A DNA stretch of 64,000 bases, from contig JBGAUT010000033.1 of assembly GCA_044228505.1 (NCBI GenBank), positions 1 through 64,000 of the forward strand, read 5' to 3'. Both the position numbers and the translations under genes were made by a program. The DNA comes from JAEUKA01 sp044228505. Lineage in GTDB: Bacteria; Myxococcota_A; Polyangia; Palsa-1104; JAEUJZ01. The notes beneath the pieces were generated by a model. That model ran no database searches, was not told the DNA's origin, and saw only the letters and a list, made by a program, of their open reading frames with translations. This document shows positions 1-8,027 of the stretch, one piece after another; position 1 is the first letter of the stretch, and each line of letters starts with the position of its first letter.

Positions 1-94
1 GATTACGACCAGTCGGCAGAGTCATCCCCTGAGCAGCGATGGAGTCATGGCCGGACTTGTCTGGAGTGGCACGCTGTAGCGCCGACAGCAGATA

Positions 95-1966
95 TTAGGC
101 AGGATGCATGCTTGATTCTTCGTGTTGGTCATGCGGGGGGCTATCGTGTCGCCAGAGTTCACGAAGGAACGCTTCGCCGTAGCGCTCTAACTTGACCCTG
201 CCAACGCCGGGGACTTGTGCCAGCGTCGCCAGCGTGCGCGGTTTGCGAGCGACCATTTCGTGCAGGGTGGAGTCATGAAAAACGACATACGGCGGAATTC
301 CCTGTTCTTCGGCCAAGCGTCGGCGAAGTGCCCGCAGGGTTTCGAATAGATCGTCGGTCCCTTGGGAGGTGTTGGCAGTGGCGACCCGCGACGTACGAAG
401 CTTTTCGGCTTTGGCCTTCGGGGTGCGGGTCTTTTTGGCGGGCGTGTCATCCTCTCGCAGGAGCAGCGTGGTCTGAGCGCGGAGCAGCTCCCACGAGCGG
501 CGGTTGAGTAGGAACGCACCGAACTCGGCATCGACATCAAGGAATCCCATCGCTGTGAGTTGACGGAATACGCTCGACCAGCGCTTCTCGTCTTCTGCCT
601 TGCCAATCCCGAAGACACTCAAGCGGTCATGTCCGAAGCGATCAATCTTTTCGGTATGTAGGCCGCGCAGCACATCGATCAGGTGTCCAGCTCCAAATCG
701 CTGTTCGGTGCGAGCTACGGCACTCAGGGCTTTGCGTCCGAGCTCTGTTCCGTCAAAGGCACGCGGTGGAGACAAGCAGTTGTCGCAGTTTCCACAGCTC
801 TGTGGATGCGCTTCCCCAAAGTAGGCCAGCAGGTTCTGACGTCGACAAGCAACGCTTTCACACAGTCCAAGCAGAGAACCGAGCTTGCGTTGGCTGAGTC
901 TTTTCCATTCCTCGGTCGCTTCGCTCTGTTCAATCATGCGGCGCTGGCTCACCACATCACCCAAGCCGTACACCATCCATGCTTCGGCTGGCTCGCCATC
1001 CCGCCCGGCACGACCGGTTTCTTGATAATAGCTCTCGATGCTCTTGGGTAGATCGATATGGGCAACGAAGCGAACATCGGGCTTGTCGATTCCCATCCCA
1101 AACGCGATCGTTGCACAGACCACCAGTCCTTCTTCACGCAGGAATCGATCTTGATGAAGTTGTCTGGTTTGGGAATCGAGTCCAGCGTGATAGGGAATGG
1201 CTGGAATACCTTGTCTACTGAGAAACTCGGCAGTCTCTTCCGTTTTGCGGCGCGACAGGCAGTAGACGATGCCCGCCTCACCCGAATGTCGACCAGCGAT
1301 GAACTCGAGGAGCTGACGGCGCGCTTCGTGCCGCAAGGTGATCTCATAACGGATATTGGGACGATCAAAGCTCGAAGCAAACAGCGGGTCTTCGGTAAGC
1401 CCTAGCCGCGTCCGGATTTCTTCGCGGGTCAACGGATCTGCCGTTGCGGTGAGCGCAAGCAGCGGCACCTTTTCATGCATGGCCCGGAGCTTGGCAATCT
1501 CTAGATAGTCGGGCCGGAAGTCGTGTCCCCACTGGCTGACACAGTGCGCTTCATCTACTGCAATCAGGCTGAGGGATAGTCGCCGCGCAAAGTCGGCAAA
1601 AAACTCGGTGTTCAGGGTCTCGGGAGCTACGTATAGCAGATCGAGCTTACCGGCCAGTGCGGCAGCTCGAATCTGGGACTTTTCGTCGCCACGCAGAGTC
1701 GAGTTGTAGACTACCGCACGGACCCCAACCTGTCGTAGGGCCTCTACTTGATCGCGCATCAGTGCAATCAGTGGAGAGATCACGAGCGCCATTCCAGAGC
1801 GACAGAGTGCGGGCACCTGATAGCATAAACTCTTGCCTCCACCCGTCGGCATCAGCACCAGAGCGGAGCCTCCCGCGATCACATGATCGATGACCTCGGC
1901 TTGACGACCCCGAAAGGACGGATAGCCAAAGATCTCTTGCAGCACCGAAAGCGGGTTCCGACTCAT
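95..1966 (-). CDS. recQ: ATP-dependent DNA helicase RecQ
   Basis: Superfamily 2 3'-5' DNA helicase used in recombination and fork repair. Visible: Walker A MPTGGGKS near residue 40, Walker B DEAH followed by the RecQ-specific aromatic-rich loop (SQWGHDFRPDY), motif VI with QETGRAGRDG, then a zinc-binding cysteine cluster (CRRQNLL...CGNCDNC), a winged-helix region and a C-terminal HRDC domain. The length of about 623 residues fits the full RecQ-Ct-HRDC architecture. A GTG lies 18 nt upstream in frame (1984), but the ATG at 1966, giving MSRNPLSVLQ, aligns better with family starts. No operon partner is evident; the next gene on this strand starts at 2742 and ends at 2026. Confidence 0.95.
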   Translation of the reverse strand: MSRNPLSVLQEIFGYPSFRGRQAEVIDHVIAGGSALVLMPTGGGKSLCYQVPALCRSGMALVISPLIALMRDQVEALRQVGVRAVVYNSTLRGDEKSQIRAAALAGKLDLLYVAPETLNTEFFADFARRLSLSLIAVDEAHCVSQWGHDFRPDYLEIAKLRAMHEKVPLLALTATADPLTREEIRTRLGLTEDPLFASSFDRPNIRYEITLRHEARRQLLEFIAGRHSGEAGIVYCLSRRKTEETAEFLSRQGIPAIPYHAGLDSQTRQLHQDRFLREEGLVVCATIAFGMGIDKPDVRFVAHIDLPKSIESYYQETGRAGRDGEPAEAWMVYGLGDVVSQRRMIEQSEATEEWKRLSQRKLGSLLGLCESVACRRQNLLAYFGEAHPQSCGNCDNCLSPPRAFDGTELGRKALSAVARTEQRFGAGHLIDVLRGLHTEKIDRFGHDRLSVFGIGKAEDEKRWSSVFRQLTAMGFLDVDAEFGAFLLNRRSWELLRAQTTLLLREDDTPAKKTRTPKAKAEKLRTSRVATANTSQGTDDLFETLRALRRRLAEEQGIPPYVVFHDSTLHEMVARKPRTLATLAQVPGVGRVKLERYGEAFLRELWRHDSPPHDQHEESSMHPA

Positions 1967-2025
1967 CCCGATGCATGTAATCACTGCTCTGCGATTTGCA
2001 CACGCGGAATCGCCTCTGTGAACTG

Positions 2026-2742
2026 CTATTGAAGGTGCTTGTCAAAGAACCCGAAAATGGTCTCCCATGCCTGATCCGCAACCGCAGGGTTGTATTTGAC
2101 GTGCAGAAGGGGCTGACTAAGGAAGCTGGCAATCGGGTGGTTGCCGTTGGTGAGGAAGGCGTGTCCAACCTCCGGAAAGACGTGGGTTTCGACCGGAATG
2201 TTCAGAGCCGTCAATCGCTCCTTGAGGACTCCTGCCTTGTCGCGGAACGGCTTGTCTTTGCCACCGTAGCAGCCAATGACGGGAGCGCAGCCTCGCAGGA
2301 CTTCAGTCGGTGGAACCTCTCCATAGTTGGTGGAGACCGCTCCCCAGCCTTTGCCAGCCGCAAGCGCAAAGCCTCCGCCCATGCAAAACCCAATGACACC
2401 GACGTGCTCAGGGGTGATTCCTGTCTGTTCACAGAGCCACTTACGAGTGGCCACAATTTGTTCAATCTGTGGACCCTGACCGCTGGCGATTGCACGGAAT
2501 GCACGTACCAAACACAGGAACTTGGGCGCACTTGCGAGCAGGTCTGGTGCGACAGCAGCATAGCCTCTTTCGGCAAAGCGATCCACCACTGCATCGATCT
2601 CCGGTTGCCGTCCAAAGATCTCGTGAATTACAACCATGCCACGGCGAGGATTGGCTGGGAGTCTGGCGTAGATCGGAGTCTTGAGAATCGGTGTTTGTAC
2701 GGGCAACAGTCCATCGATGGTCTTCACGGTAGGCACGGACAT
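2026..2742 (-). CDS. dienelactone hydrolase family protein
   Basis: Alpha/beta hydrolase of the dienelactone hydrolase family (carboxymethylenebutenolidase-like), predicted cytoplasmic. The family hallmarks are present: HEIFG near the N-terminus (Glu of the triad region), nucleophile elbow GFCMGGG with Cys as nucleophile, and a late GHAF histidine. The open frame extends upstream to 2820, but the ATG at 2742 (MSVPTVKT) has a purine-rich AAAGGGAG site about 6 nt upstream and matches the usual family length of about 240 residues. The substrate cannot be inferred; no aromatic-degradation genes flank it. Confidence 0.88.
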   Translation of the reverse strand: MSVPTVKTIDGLLPVQTPILKTPIYARLPANPRRGMVVIHEIFGRQPEIDAVVDRFAERGYAAVAPDLLASAPKFLCLVRAFRAIASGQGPQIEQIVATRKWLCEQTGITPEHVGVIGFCMGGGFALAAGKGWGAVSTNYGEVPPTEVLRGCAPVIGCYGGKDKPFRDKAGVLKERLTALNIPVETHVFPEVGHAFLTNGNHPIASFLSQPLLHVKYNPAVADQAWETIFGFFDKHLQ

Positions 2743-2894
2743 GGGGGCTCCCTTTGATGCAAACCATGTACGGTGACATGAGTACCGGCCGTTGCGCAAT
2801 CGACTTTCGCTCGCCAGCATACGTTGGGCTGGATGGAGTGTGAGTGGGGGAGTCGAAATGCAGAGGGAGTTCGGTAGGGGGCCACCATGGGGAG

Positions 2895-2912
2895 GGGCTC
2901 CATAGGGAGCCC
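2895..2912 (-). terminator. hairpin downstream of the Cys-rich gene
   Basis: GGGCTCC at 2895-2901 pairs with GGAGCCC at 2906-2912 around a 4-nt loop. It lies just past the 3' end of the minus-strand Cys-rich gene (stop at 2945). There is no run of T, so the terminator role is inferred from position and stem strength. Confidence 0.4.
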
Positions 2913-2944
2913 TTGGCGGCTGTGGTGACTACGCGAGGCGTTTG

Positions 2945-4530
2945 TTAGTTCGTGTAGGCTGCTGGGGTGGTCGTGCCGGTGAGGGCTGCACCGGCCCGGA
3001 CCTGAATTCTGCCAACTCCACCAGCCCCGCCCGGGTATCCCCCGCCGCAGCTTCCGGCCGCTCCTCCACTGGCACCGTTTGCGGTCACGCGGTTCGACCC
3101 AAGCGAGACAGCGTCCGAGGTCACGATGCGTACCGCGCCGCCAGCGCCGCCGCCGCCATTGCCCATGCCGCCACCGCCGCCGCCACATGGACCGCTATTG
3201 GAGCCGCTACCACCAGCTAAGCCGCTGACGTTGATCGTGCCAGTTGCCGGATCGACCGTAACGGACTTGCCGAACAGAACGACCATGCCGCCGCCGTTAC
3301 CACCGGGGCCGGGGTAGGCTCCGTCCTCATCGGGACCTCCTTCACCACCGGCGCTACCAAGGAAGATCGACTGGGTCAGGTCCTGGCCGCCCACTGCGGT
3401 TCCGGCCACACCACCACCGTGTTGTCCTCCCACCGCGATGCAGGCCCCAAGGCTGCCGTCCGCGCCAGCGGTACCTACAGATCCATAAGAGCCGCCACCG
3501 CCGGCTGCACAGTCCTGACCACGCGTGCCGCCACCGCCGCCGCCGCCGTTGTTGGCTCCCTTCGACTGTCCGTTGAGCGTTGAGAACGCCGATGGACCCG
3601 TTGAGGACTCACCGGTTCGACCGTGGTTGAGCATGCAGCCAGGTGCGCCGGGGAAGCAGATTCCCGCTACGCCTGCGCCTCGGAATCCCTTGCCTGCCAT
3701 GGTGAGTGCGCCCGCGATGACCACATCCCCCTTGGCCTGGAACACCAGGATTCCGCCTTTCTGGCCGTCCCACGCTGGAGCCGTCAGCGTGCCGGTGCTG
3801 GCGACGTTGACGTTGCCATACTGCGGAACCACGATGACCTGTGCACCAGCTACATAGTCATACTTGAGCGGAGTCTTGAGCGTCAGCATTGTGCCGCTCA
3901 CCGAAGCAACCCGGTTCATCTCATGCTGACCCGCACCGGCACCTTGCGTTTGGTGGATAAAGACGACCTGGTCGGTCGCAAATCCAGCACCGTCCCGAAC
4001 CGTCAACGTGGTTCCGGTGGCAGCTCCGGTCCCGCTGGTCGCAACCGCGTTGATGGTCTTGGTCATGCCAGCGGGTACGGCAAGATCCAGATCACTGCCA
4101 TTGCCAAGCGCGCAGACCGAGGTCTGTCCCTCAGGAACCGGGCGACCACAGGTGTACGGGGCGCAGTCTCCATCAGCAAGGCAGGTTTTACCAACCGCGC
4201 ATGGGGAGCAGGTTCCGCCGCAGTCCAGATCGCTCTCTGTTCCGTTCTTGATTCCATCTGTGCAAGACGGAGCGGCGCACTGTCCGCTGACGCAGTTTGC
4301 GGAGGTGCAGTCTCCCGCCACGTTGCAGGTCGAGTTCGGATCGCATTTGATGCAGGAGCCGCCGCAGTCTTTGTCGCTCTCATCACCATCTTTGATTCCA
4401 TCGGTGCAGGACGGTGCCGCACAGACGCCTGACGAGCAGACCAGGCCCGACAAGCAGTCGCTGCTGGTGGTGCACTTGGCCATGGCTTGGCACTTGGTCG
4501 AGCACGATCCACCACAGTCCACATCGGACT
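2945..4530 (-). pseudogene. 3' part of a disrupted Cys-rich/Gly-rich surface protein gene
   Basis: An open frame of about 525 codons begins abruptly inside a Cys-rich repeat (SDVDCGGSC). No ATG, signal peptide or RBS fits: the in-frame upstream codons hit a TAA within about 50 nt, and the only start is a GTG at 4522 inside the repeat. It contains further repeats (CTDGIKDGDESDKDCGG, CTDGIKNGTESDLDCGG), then a beta-rich and strongly Gly-rich region with GGGG runs, as in myxobacterial secreted proteins. The missing 5' part, with signal peptide and RBS, lies at 9549-9716 on the same strand and joins at an identical 15-bp sequence. Deleting 5,032 bp gives one continuous frame reading NGTESDVDCGGSC. 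The fragment could still be translated from the GTG but would not be exported. Confidence 0.8.
4516..4530. repeat. left 15-bp direct repeat of the 5-kb insert
   Basis: AGTCCACATCGGACT, identical to 9548-9562. It is internally palindromic (AGTCC / GGACT arms around ACATC). It encodes the SDVD codons of the Cys-rich repeat, so the original target is coding sequence. Confidence 0.85.
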
Positions 4531-4652
4531 GTTTCTTTCGTCGAGAAGGCCGGGAACGGCTTCCCTGTTATCGATTGAGGAGGTGAGGGAAGTTAGGGAG
4601 GCCTTCCGGACCGGCTCTCTGAAACGCGGCGAAGTCTGTCGTGCACTGTAAA

Positions 4653-5630
4653 CTAGGTCCAGGATCCGGTCTTTAGGGCGTGGGGCGAGTATTCGCCAAA
4701 CCGAAATCGCAGCGACAGCGCACCGCGACGCCTCACCATCTGCTCCACCCGGAATCGCCACAAGCGCTCGGCCCCCTGAAACCGCGAGATCTCATCTCCT
4801 TCAAGCACCAACTCGGTTGACCCGGTCAGTTGCAGTAGATCTCCGCTGCGGAAATCGATGAACAGAAGGCCTGCGCGTGGGTTTACCATCAAGTTGCCGA
4901 GCGTATTGAAGTAGCGATTTCCCGCGAAATCCGGAATCGTCAGGACTGGACCATCGATGCGGACAAAGCCCGGCTTCCCGCCACGATGAGAGAGATCGAC
5001 GCCGCGCCGCGCCGGATTCCCATCGACATCGACATAGCTTGCGATAAAGAAGGTATCAGCCGCCGCAATCATTCCCCGAGCCGCGTCATCGAGCATCGTC
5101 GCCCGCTCCATCGGCGTATCGAGTCCCGGGCGCGACGGCAAGGGCACAGAGAGCTCACGCATCTGGATATACTGCGGGCAGTTGCCAAACGCGTGCTCCA
5201 CCGTCACCGCAAATCCCTCCTGATTCAGCTCGGTCACCGTCCCGTTTGCTCGATTTCTCCGACGGGTGTGAAGCTCGATACCGAGGATTCCCACGGATGC
5301 TCCCGCAGCGAAAGCGTGGCTTACCGGATCAGCACCAGCAGGCCGCGTGGCAATCCGCAGCGTCGTGGGATCGGGGGAAGAGACAAAGCCCGGCTGACCC
5401 TCCAGCACTGTCGCCCAAGGGGCCCCTGATGGATCAACCGCGCCAACCAGAAGGAAGGGTAGCTGCGCATAGAACAGTCGATGTTGATCGGGCATGAAGT
5501 CTCGGATGACTCGAAAGCCATGGCTCTCCATCTTCTCCGCAACGCCAAGTCGCTGCTGCAAGATGCGCTCTCCTTTGTGCCAGGGACCAGCAGACACAGA
5601 GGTAGGCGGCGTTCGATCGGATTCAGACAT
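4653..5630 (-). CDS. pyridoxamine 5'-phosphate oxidase-like FMN protein
   Basis: A 325-residue PNPOx-like split-barrel flavoprotein. Visible family features are the N-terminal IRDFMPDQHR segment, PFLLVGAVDPSG, WATVLEGQPGFV, LGIELHTRRRNR and GNCPQYIQMRE. The C-terminal half is a second barrel-like region ending RFGEYSPHALK. Related proteins are often fused to a ferredoxin-reductase module; this one is the stand-alone form. It lies 71 nt downstream of the DUF1348 gene on the same strand, so the two probably form an operon under the sigma54 promoter at 6210-6224. The substrate is unknown; a redox or detoxification role is only inferred. Confidence 0.85.
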   Translation of the reverse strand: MSESDRTPPTSVSAGPWHKGERILQQRLGVAEKMESHGFRVIRDFMPDQHRLFYAQLPFLLVGAVDPSGAPWATVLEGQPGFVSSPDPTTLRIATRPAGADPVSHAFAAGASVGILGIELHTRRRNRANGTVTELNQEGFAVTVEHAFGNCPQYIQMRELSVPLPSRPGLDTPMERATMLDDAARGMIAAADTFFIASYVDVDGNPARRGVDLSHRGGKPGFVRIDGPVLTIPDFAGNRYFNTLGNLMVNPRAGLLFIDFRSGDLLQLTGSTELVLEGDEISRFQGAERLWRFRVEQMVRRRGALSLRFRFGEYSPHALKTGSWT

Positions 5631-5701
5631 GGTGGATGCTCCCTTTACCTAGTGCGGACCCATACGCAGGGTCTCTGTACAGTGGTCTCTGTTCGGTCAT
5701 A

Positions 5702-6172
5702 CTAACGAACGGAATCCATGCTGCGATCCTCGTGAGGTCGTGGCCCTGGTGCCGACCAGTGAAACGTGCGCTCCGACTCCGTGATCGCCAAGTCGTTGAT
5801 GCTGGCCTCTCGCCTTCGCATCAGCCCATCACTTCCAAACTCCCACAACTCGTTGCCATAGGCACGAAACCACTGTCCCGTTTGATCATGATACTCGTAG
5901 CGGAAGCGCACTGCGATTCGGTGGTCGGTAAAGCTCCACAGTGCTTTGGCCAATCGATACTCGAGTTCTCTATTCCATTTTTGCTTCAGAAATTCGATGA
6001 GCTGCTCTTGCCCTTTCAGGAAAGTACTCCGGTTGCGCCACTCCGAGTCGTGCGAATAGGAACGAGCCACTCGCGCCGGGTCGCGTGAGTTCCACGCATC
6101 TTCGGCTGCTCGAACCTTGGCGAGCGCGGTTTCTTGGGAAAAGGGAGGCAGGAGCACGGCTGGGGGGGACAT
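5702..6172 (-). CDS. NTF2-like (SnoaL-like, DUF1348) family protein
   Basis: A 156-residue protein of the nuclear transport factor 2 superfamily, DUF1348 type. Visible: the early WNSRDPARVARSYS helix, WRNRSTFLKG, then beta strands with FRYEYHD, WFRAYGNELWEF and the ending SINDLAI. NTF2 folds form a cone-shaped pocket used as small enzymes or ligand binders; nothing here fixes the activity. It is the first gene of the minus-strand pair, with a sigma54 promoter 38-52 nt upstream, and it is divergent from the sigma54 regulator at 6362-7966. Confidence 0.85.
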   Translation of the reverse strand: MSPPAVLLPPFSQETALAKVRAAEDAWNSRDPARVARSYSHDSEWRNRSTFLKGQEQLIEFLKQKWNRELEYRLAKALWSFTDHRIAVRFRYEYHDQTGQWFRAYGNELWEFGSDGLMRRREASINDLAITESERTFHWSAPGPRPHEDRSMDSVR

Positions 6173-6209
6173 CTTGGACTCCGCATCGGGTTAGACCTAC
6201 GGAGCCACA

Positions 6210-6224
6210 GCAAGCCCCGCACCA
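6210..6224 (-). promoter_or_regulatory. sigma54 (-24/-12) promoter
   Basis: On the minus strand the sequence reads TGGTGCGGGGCTTGC, a close match to the TGGCACG-N4-TTGC consensus with GG and GC in the right register. It lies about 40 nt upstream of the DUF1348 start, and the three palindromes at 6296-6349 sit 70-140 bp further upstream, a normal enhancer distance. The divergent gene encodes a sigma54 activator, which supports the call. Confidence 0.75.
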
Positions 6225-6295
6225 GGCGCGAGTCCTCACGTTCCTTCCGACGAAAGTTTGGACGCTTGAGGCTCACCGAGCGTCCGCTGCCAAAT

Positions 6296-6349
6296 CACGA
6301 AGGATCGTGTTCTCACGAAGTTTCGTTGATTTTTTCACGAAAAATCGTG
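6296..6349. promoter_or_regulatory. three palindromic activator sites
   Basis: Sites CACGA-N4-TCGTG at 6296-6309 and 6336-6349 are perfect; the middle one at 6314-6327 has one mismatch (CACGAAGTTTCGTT). Spacing is 18 and 22 bp. They lie just upstream of the regulator start and upstream of the divergent sigma54 promoter, so they probably serve as enhancer sites and for autoregulation by the 6362-7966 protein. Confidence 0.75.
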
Positions 6350-6361
6350 GATCATCAACCG

Positions 6362-7966
6362 ATGATGGACTCTCATGAGGCAGGCGGACTTCTGATGGAT
6401 CCGCGCCGTCTGCTCTTGGATATGGCGCTACAGAGGAATGCCTCCGAGCTGCTGTGGCTCATCGTGCGGCGGCTTTGCGAAACCTCCCGCGTGGCGATGG
6501 CGAGAATCTGGCTGCTTCGTCCGGGACAGGGATGTCCAACTTGCCCGATGCGGACAGAGTGTCCTTCTCGGACGAGCTGCCTACACCTAGTCGCCAGCGC
6601 CGGGAGTTCCATGGTTCATCCGGGCGAGTACTACGCTCGGACAGACGGAGCCTTCCGACGCTTCCCACTAGGGATTCGTAAGGTGGGACGGATTGCCGCG
6701 ACCGGTGAGCCGGTAGAAGCTCCCGATCTGGCCAGTTTGCCCGATTGGATCGTACATCCAGAGTGGGTACAGTCCGAGGGAATCAAGGGCTTTGGGGGCC
6801 AGCCACTCGTGTCCAGAGGGAACGTGCTCGGTGTGCTCGGGGTCTTCAGTCGCGTAACCATCGATGCGACGAGTCTCGACTGGCTACGAATGATTGCGGA
6901 CCACGCAGCGAGTGCGCTGGCCAATGCGCTGGCCTGGGAAGAGATCGCGGCGCTCAAGGGGCGGCTGGAACTCGACAACGCCTACCTACAAGAAGAGGTG
7001 CGAGGCGGTGGATCGTTTGGGGACATGATCGGAAGGAGCCCGGCGCTCGATACCGTAAGCCGCCAGATTCAGCTCGTGGCAGAAACGGACGCCACGGTGC
7101 TGCTGCAAGGTGAGAGCGGAACCGGAAAGGAACTGGTGGCTCGCGAGATCCATCGCCGCAGTCACCGCGCTGAGCGACCCCTTATCAAGGTCAACTGTGC
7201 CGCGATTCCGCGCGAACTGTTCGACAGTGAGTTCTTCGGTCATAGCAAAGGAGGATTCACGGGCGCGGTGCGCGATCGCCTTGGCCGCTTTGAACTAGCC
7301 GACGGTGGAACTCTGTTCCTGGATGAGATTGCGGAGATTCCCTTCGACTTGCAGAGCAAGCTACTCAGGGTCCTTCAGGAGGGCGAGCTCACACGAATCG
7401 GAGAAGAGAAGACCCGCAAGGTGAACGTCCGCATCATTGCCGCCACCCACCGCGACCTGCGAACAGAGAGTGTGGCCGGACGTTTCCGTAGCGATCTCTA
7501 CTATCGACTGAGTGTCTTCCCGGTTTCGCTCCCACCGCTGCGTCAGCGTAAGGAAGACATTCCTCTTCTGATAAAGTATTTTCTGGAGCACATTTCTCAA
7601 CGACTCGGTCGGCCCACTCCCAAACTGACGTCGACCACTCTGGACGAGCTTGTGGCGTACGACTGGCCGGGAAACATCCGCGAACTGCAGCATGTGATCG
7701 AGCGCGGGATCATCATTTCACAAGGCGGTCGGTTGCAAATCGAACTAGCGTCTCCGCAGAAGCTCACCGGGACTCCTAGCCCTGTTCAGGACTCCCCCTC
7801 TGCAATCATGACCGACGCGCAACTGCGCACGCTGGAGGCGGCCAACATCTCTTTGGCGCTACGACAAACAAGCGGCAAGATCTACGGACCTCGCGGGGCC
7901 GCGCAACTCCTCGGTCTGAAGCCGACGACACTGGCATCTCGGATGAAACGACTCGGCATCAGCTAA
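6362..7966 (+). CDS. sigma54-dependent GAF-AAA+-Fis transcriptional activator
   Basis: A 534-residue one-component enhancer-binding protein. N-terminal GAF-like sensor (about residues 25-190) with a Cys-rich stretch (CPTCPMRTECPSRTSC) that could bind metal or sense redox state. The AAA+ domain has Walker A GESGTGKE, the sigma54-contact loop in the variant form GGFTGA instead of GAFTGA, DGGTLFLDE as Walker B, and the arginine-finger region. The C-terminal Fis-type HTH ends at GLKPTTLASRMKRLGI. The start is taken at 6362 (a second ATG follows at once); the frame is open upstream through the operators, so upstream starts are unlikely. It is divergent from the DUF1348/PNPOx operon, its likely target. 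Confidence 0.9.
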   Translation: MMDSHEAGGLLMDPRRLLLDMALQRNASELLWLIVRRLCETSRVAMARIWLLRPGQGCPTCPMRTECPSRTSCLHLVASAGSSMVHPGEYYARTDGAFRRFPLGIRKVGRIAATGEPVEAPDLASLPDWIVHPEWVQSEGIKGFGGQPLVSRGNVLGVLGVFSRVTIDATSLDWLRMIADHAASALANALAWEEIAALKGRLELDNAYLQEEVRGGGSFGDMIGRSPALDTVSRQIQLVAETDATVLLQGESGTGKELVAREIHRRSHRAERPLIKVNCAAIPRELFDSEFFGHSKGGFTGAVRDRLGRFELADGGTLFLDEIAEIPFDLQSKLLRVLQEGELTRIGEEKTRKVNVRIIAATHRDLRTESVAGRFRSDLYYRLSVFPVSLPPLRQRKEDIPLLIKYFLEHISQRLGRPTPKLTSTTLDELVAYDWPGNIRELQHVIERGIIISQGGRLQIELASPQKLTGTPSPVQDSPSAIMTDAQLRTLEAANISLALRQTSGKIYGPRGAAQLLGLKPTTLASRMKRLGIS

Positions 7967-7994
7967 ACCCCACTGCAGAGAGCGTAGAAACGTG

Positions 7995-8026
7995 GCGCAA
8001 AGTCGAGGAAACGCCTTCCTCTGCGC
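7995..8026. terminator. hairpin between convergent genes
   Basis: GAGGAA (8005-8010) pairs with TTCCTC (8016-8021) around ACGCC, and an outer pair GCGCA (7995-7999) / TGCGC (8022-8026) extends the stem past a bulge. It lies between the stop of the plus-strand regulator and the end of the NRPS remnant. There is no T-tract, so the role is inferred. Confidence 0.35.
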
Positions 8027-8027
8027 G

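Noticed and set aside
3623..4432. 269-codon plus-strand frame opposite the Cys-rich gene
   Set aside because: Shadow of Gly/Cys-rich repeats; no recognisable product.
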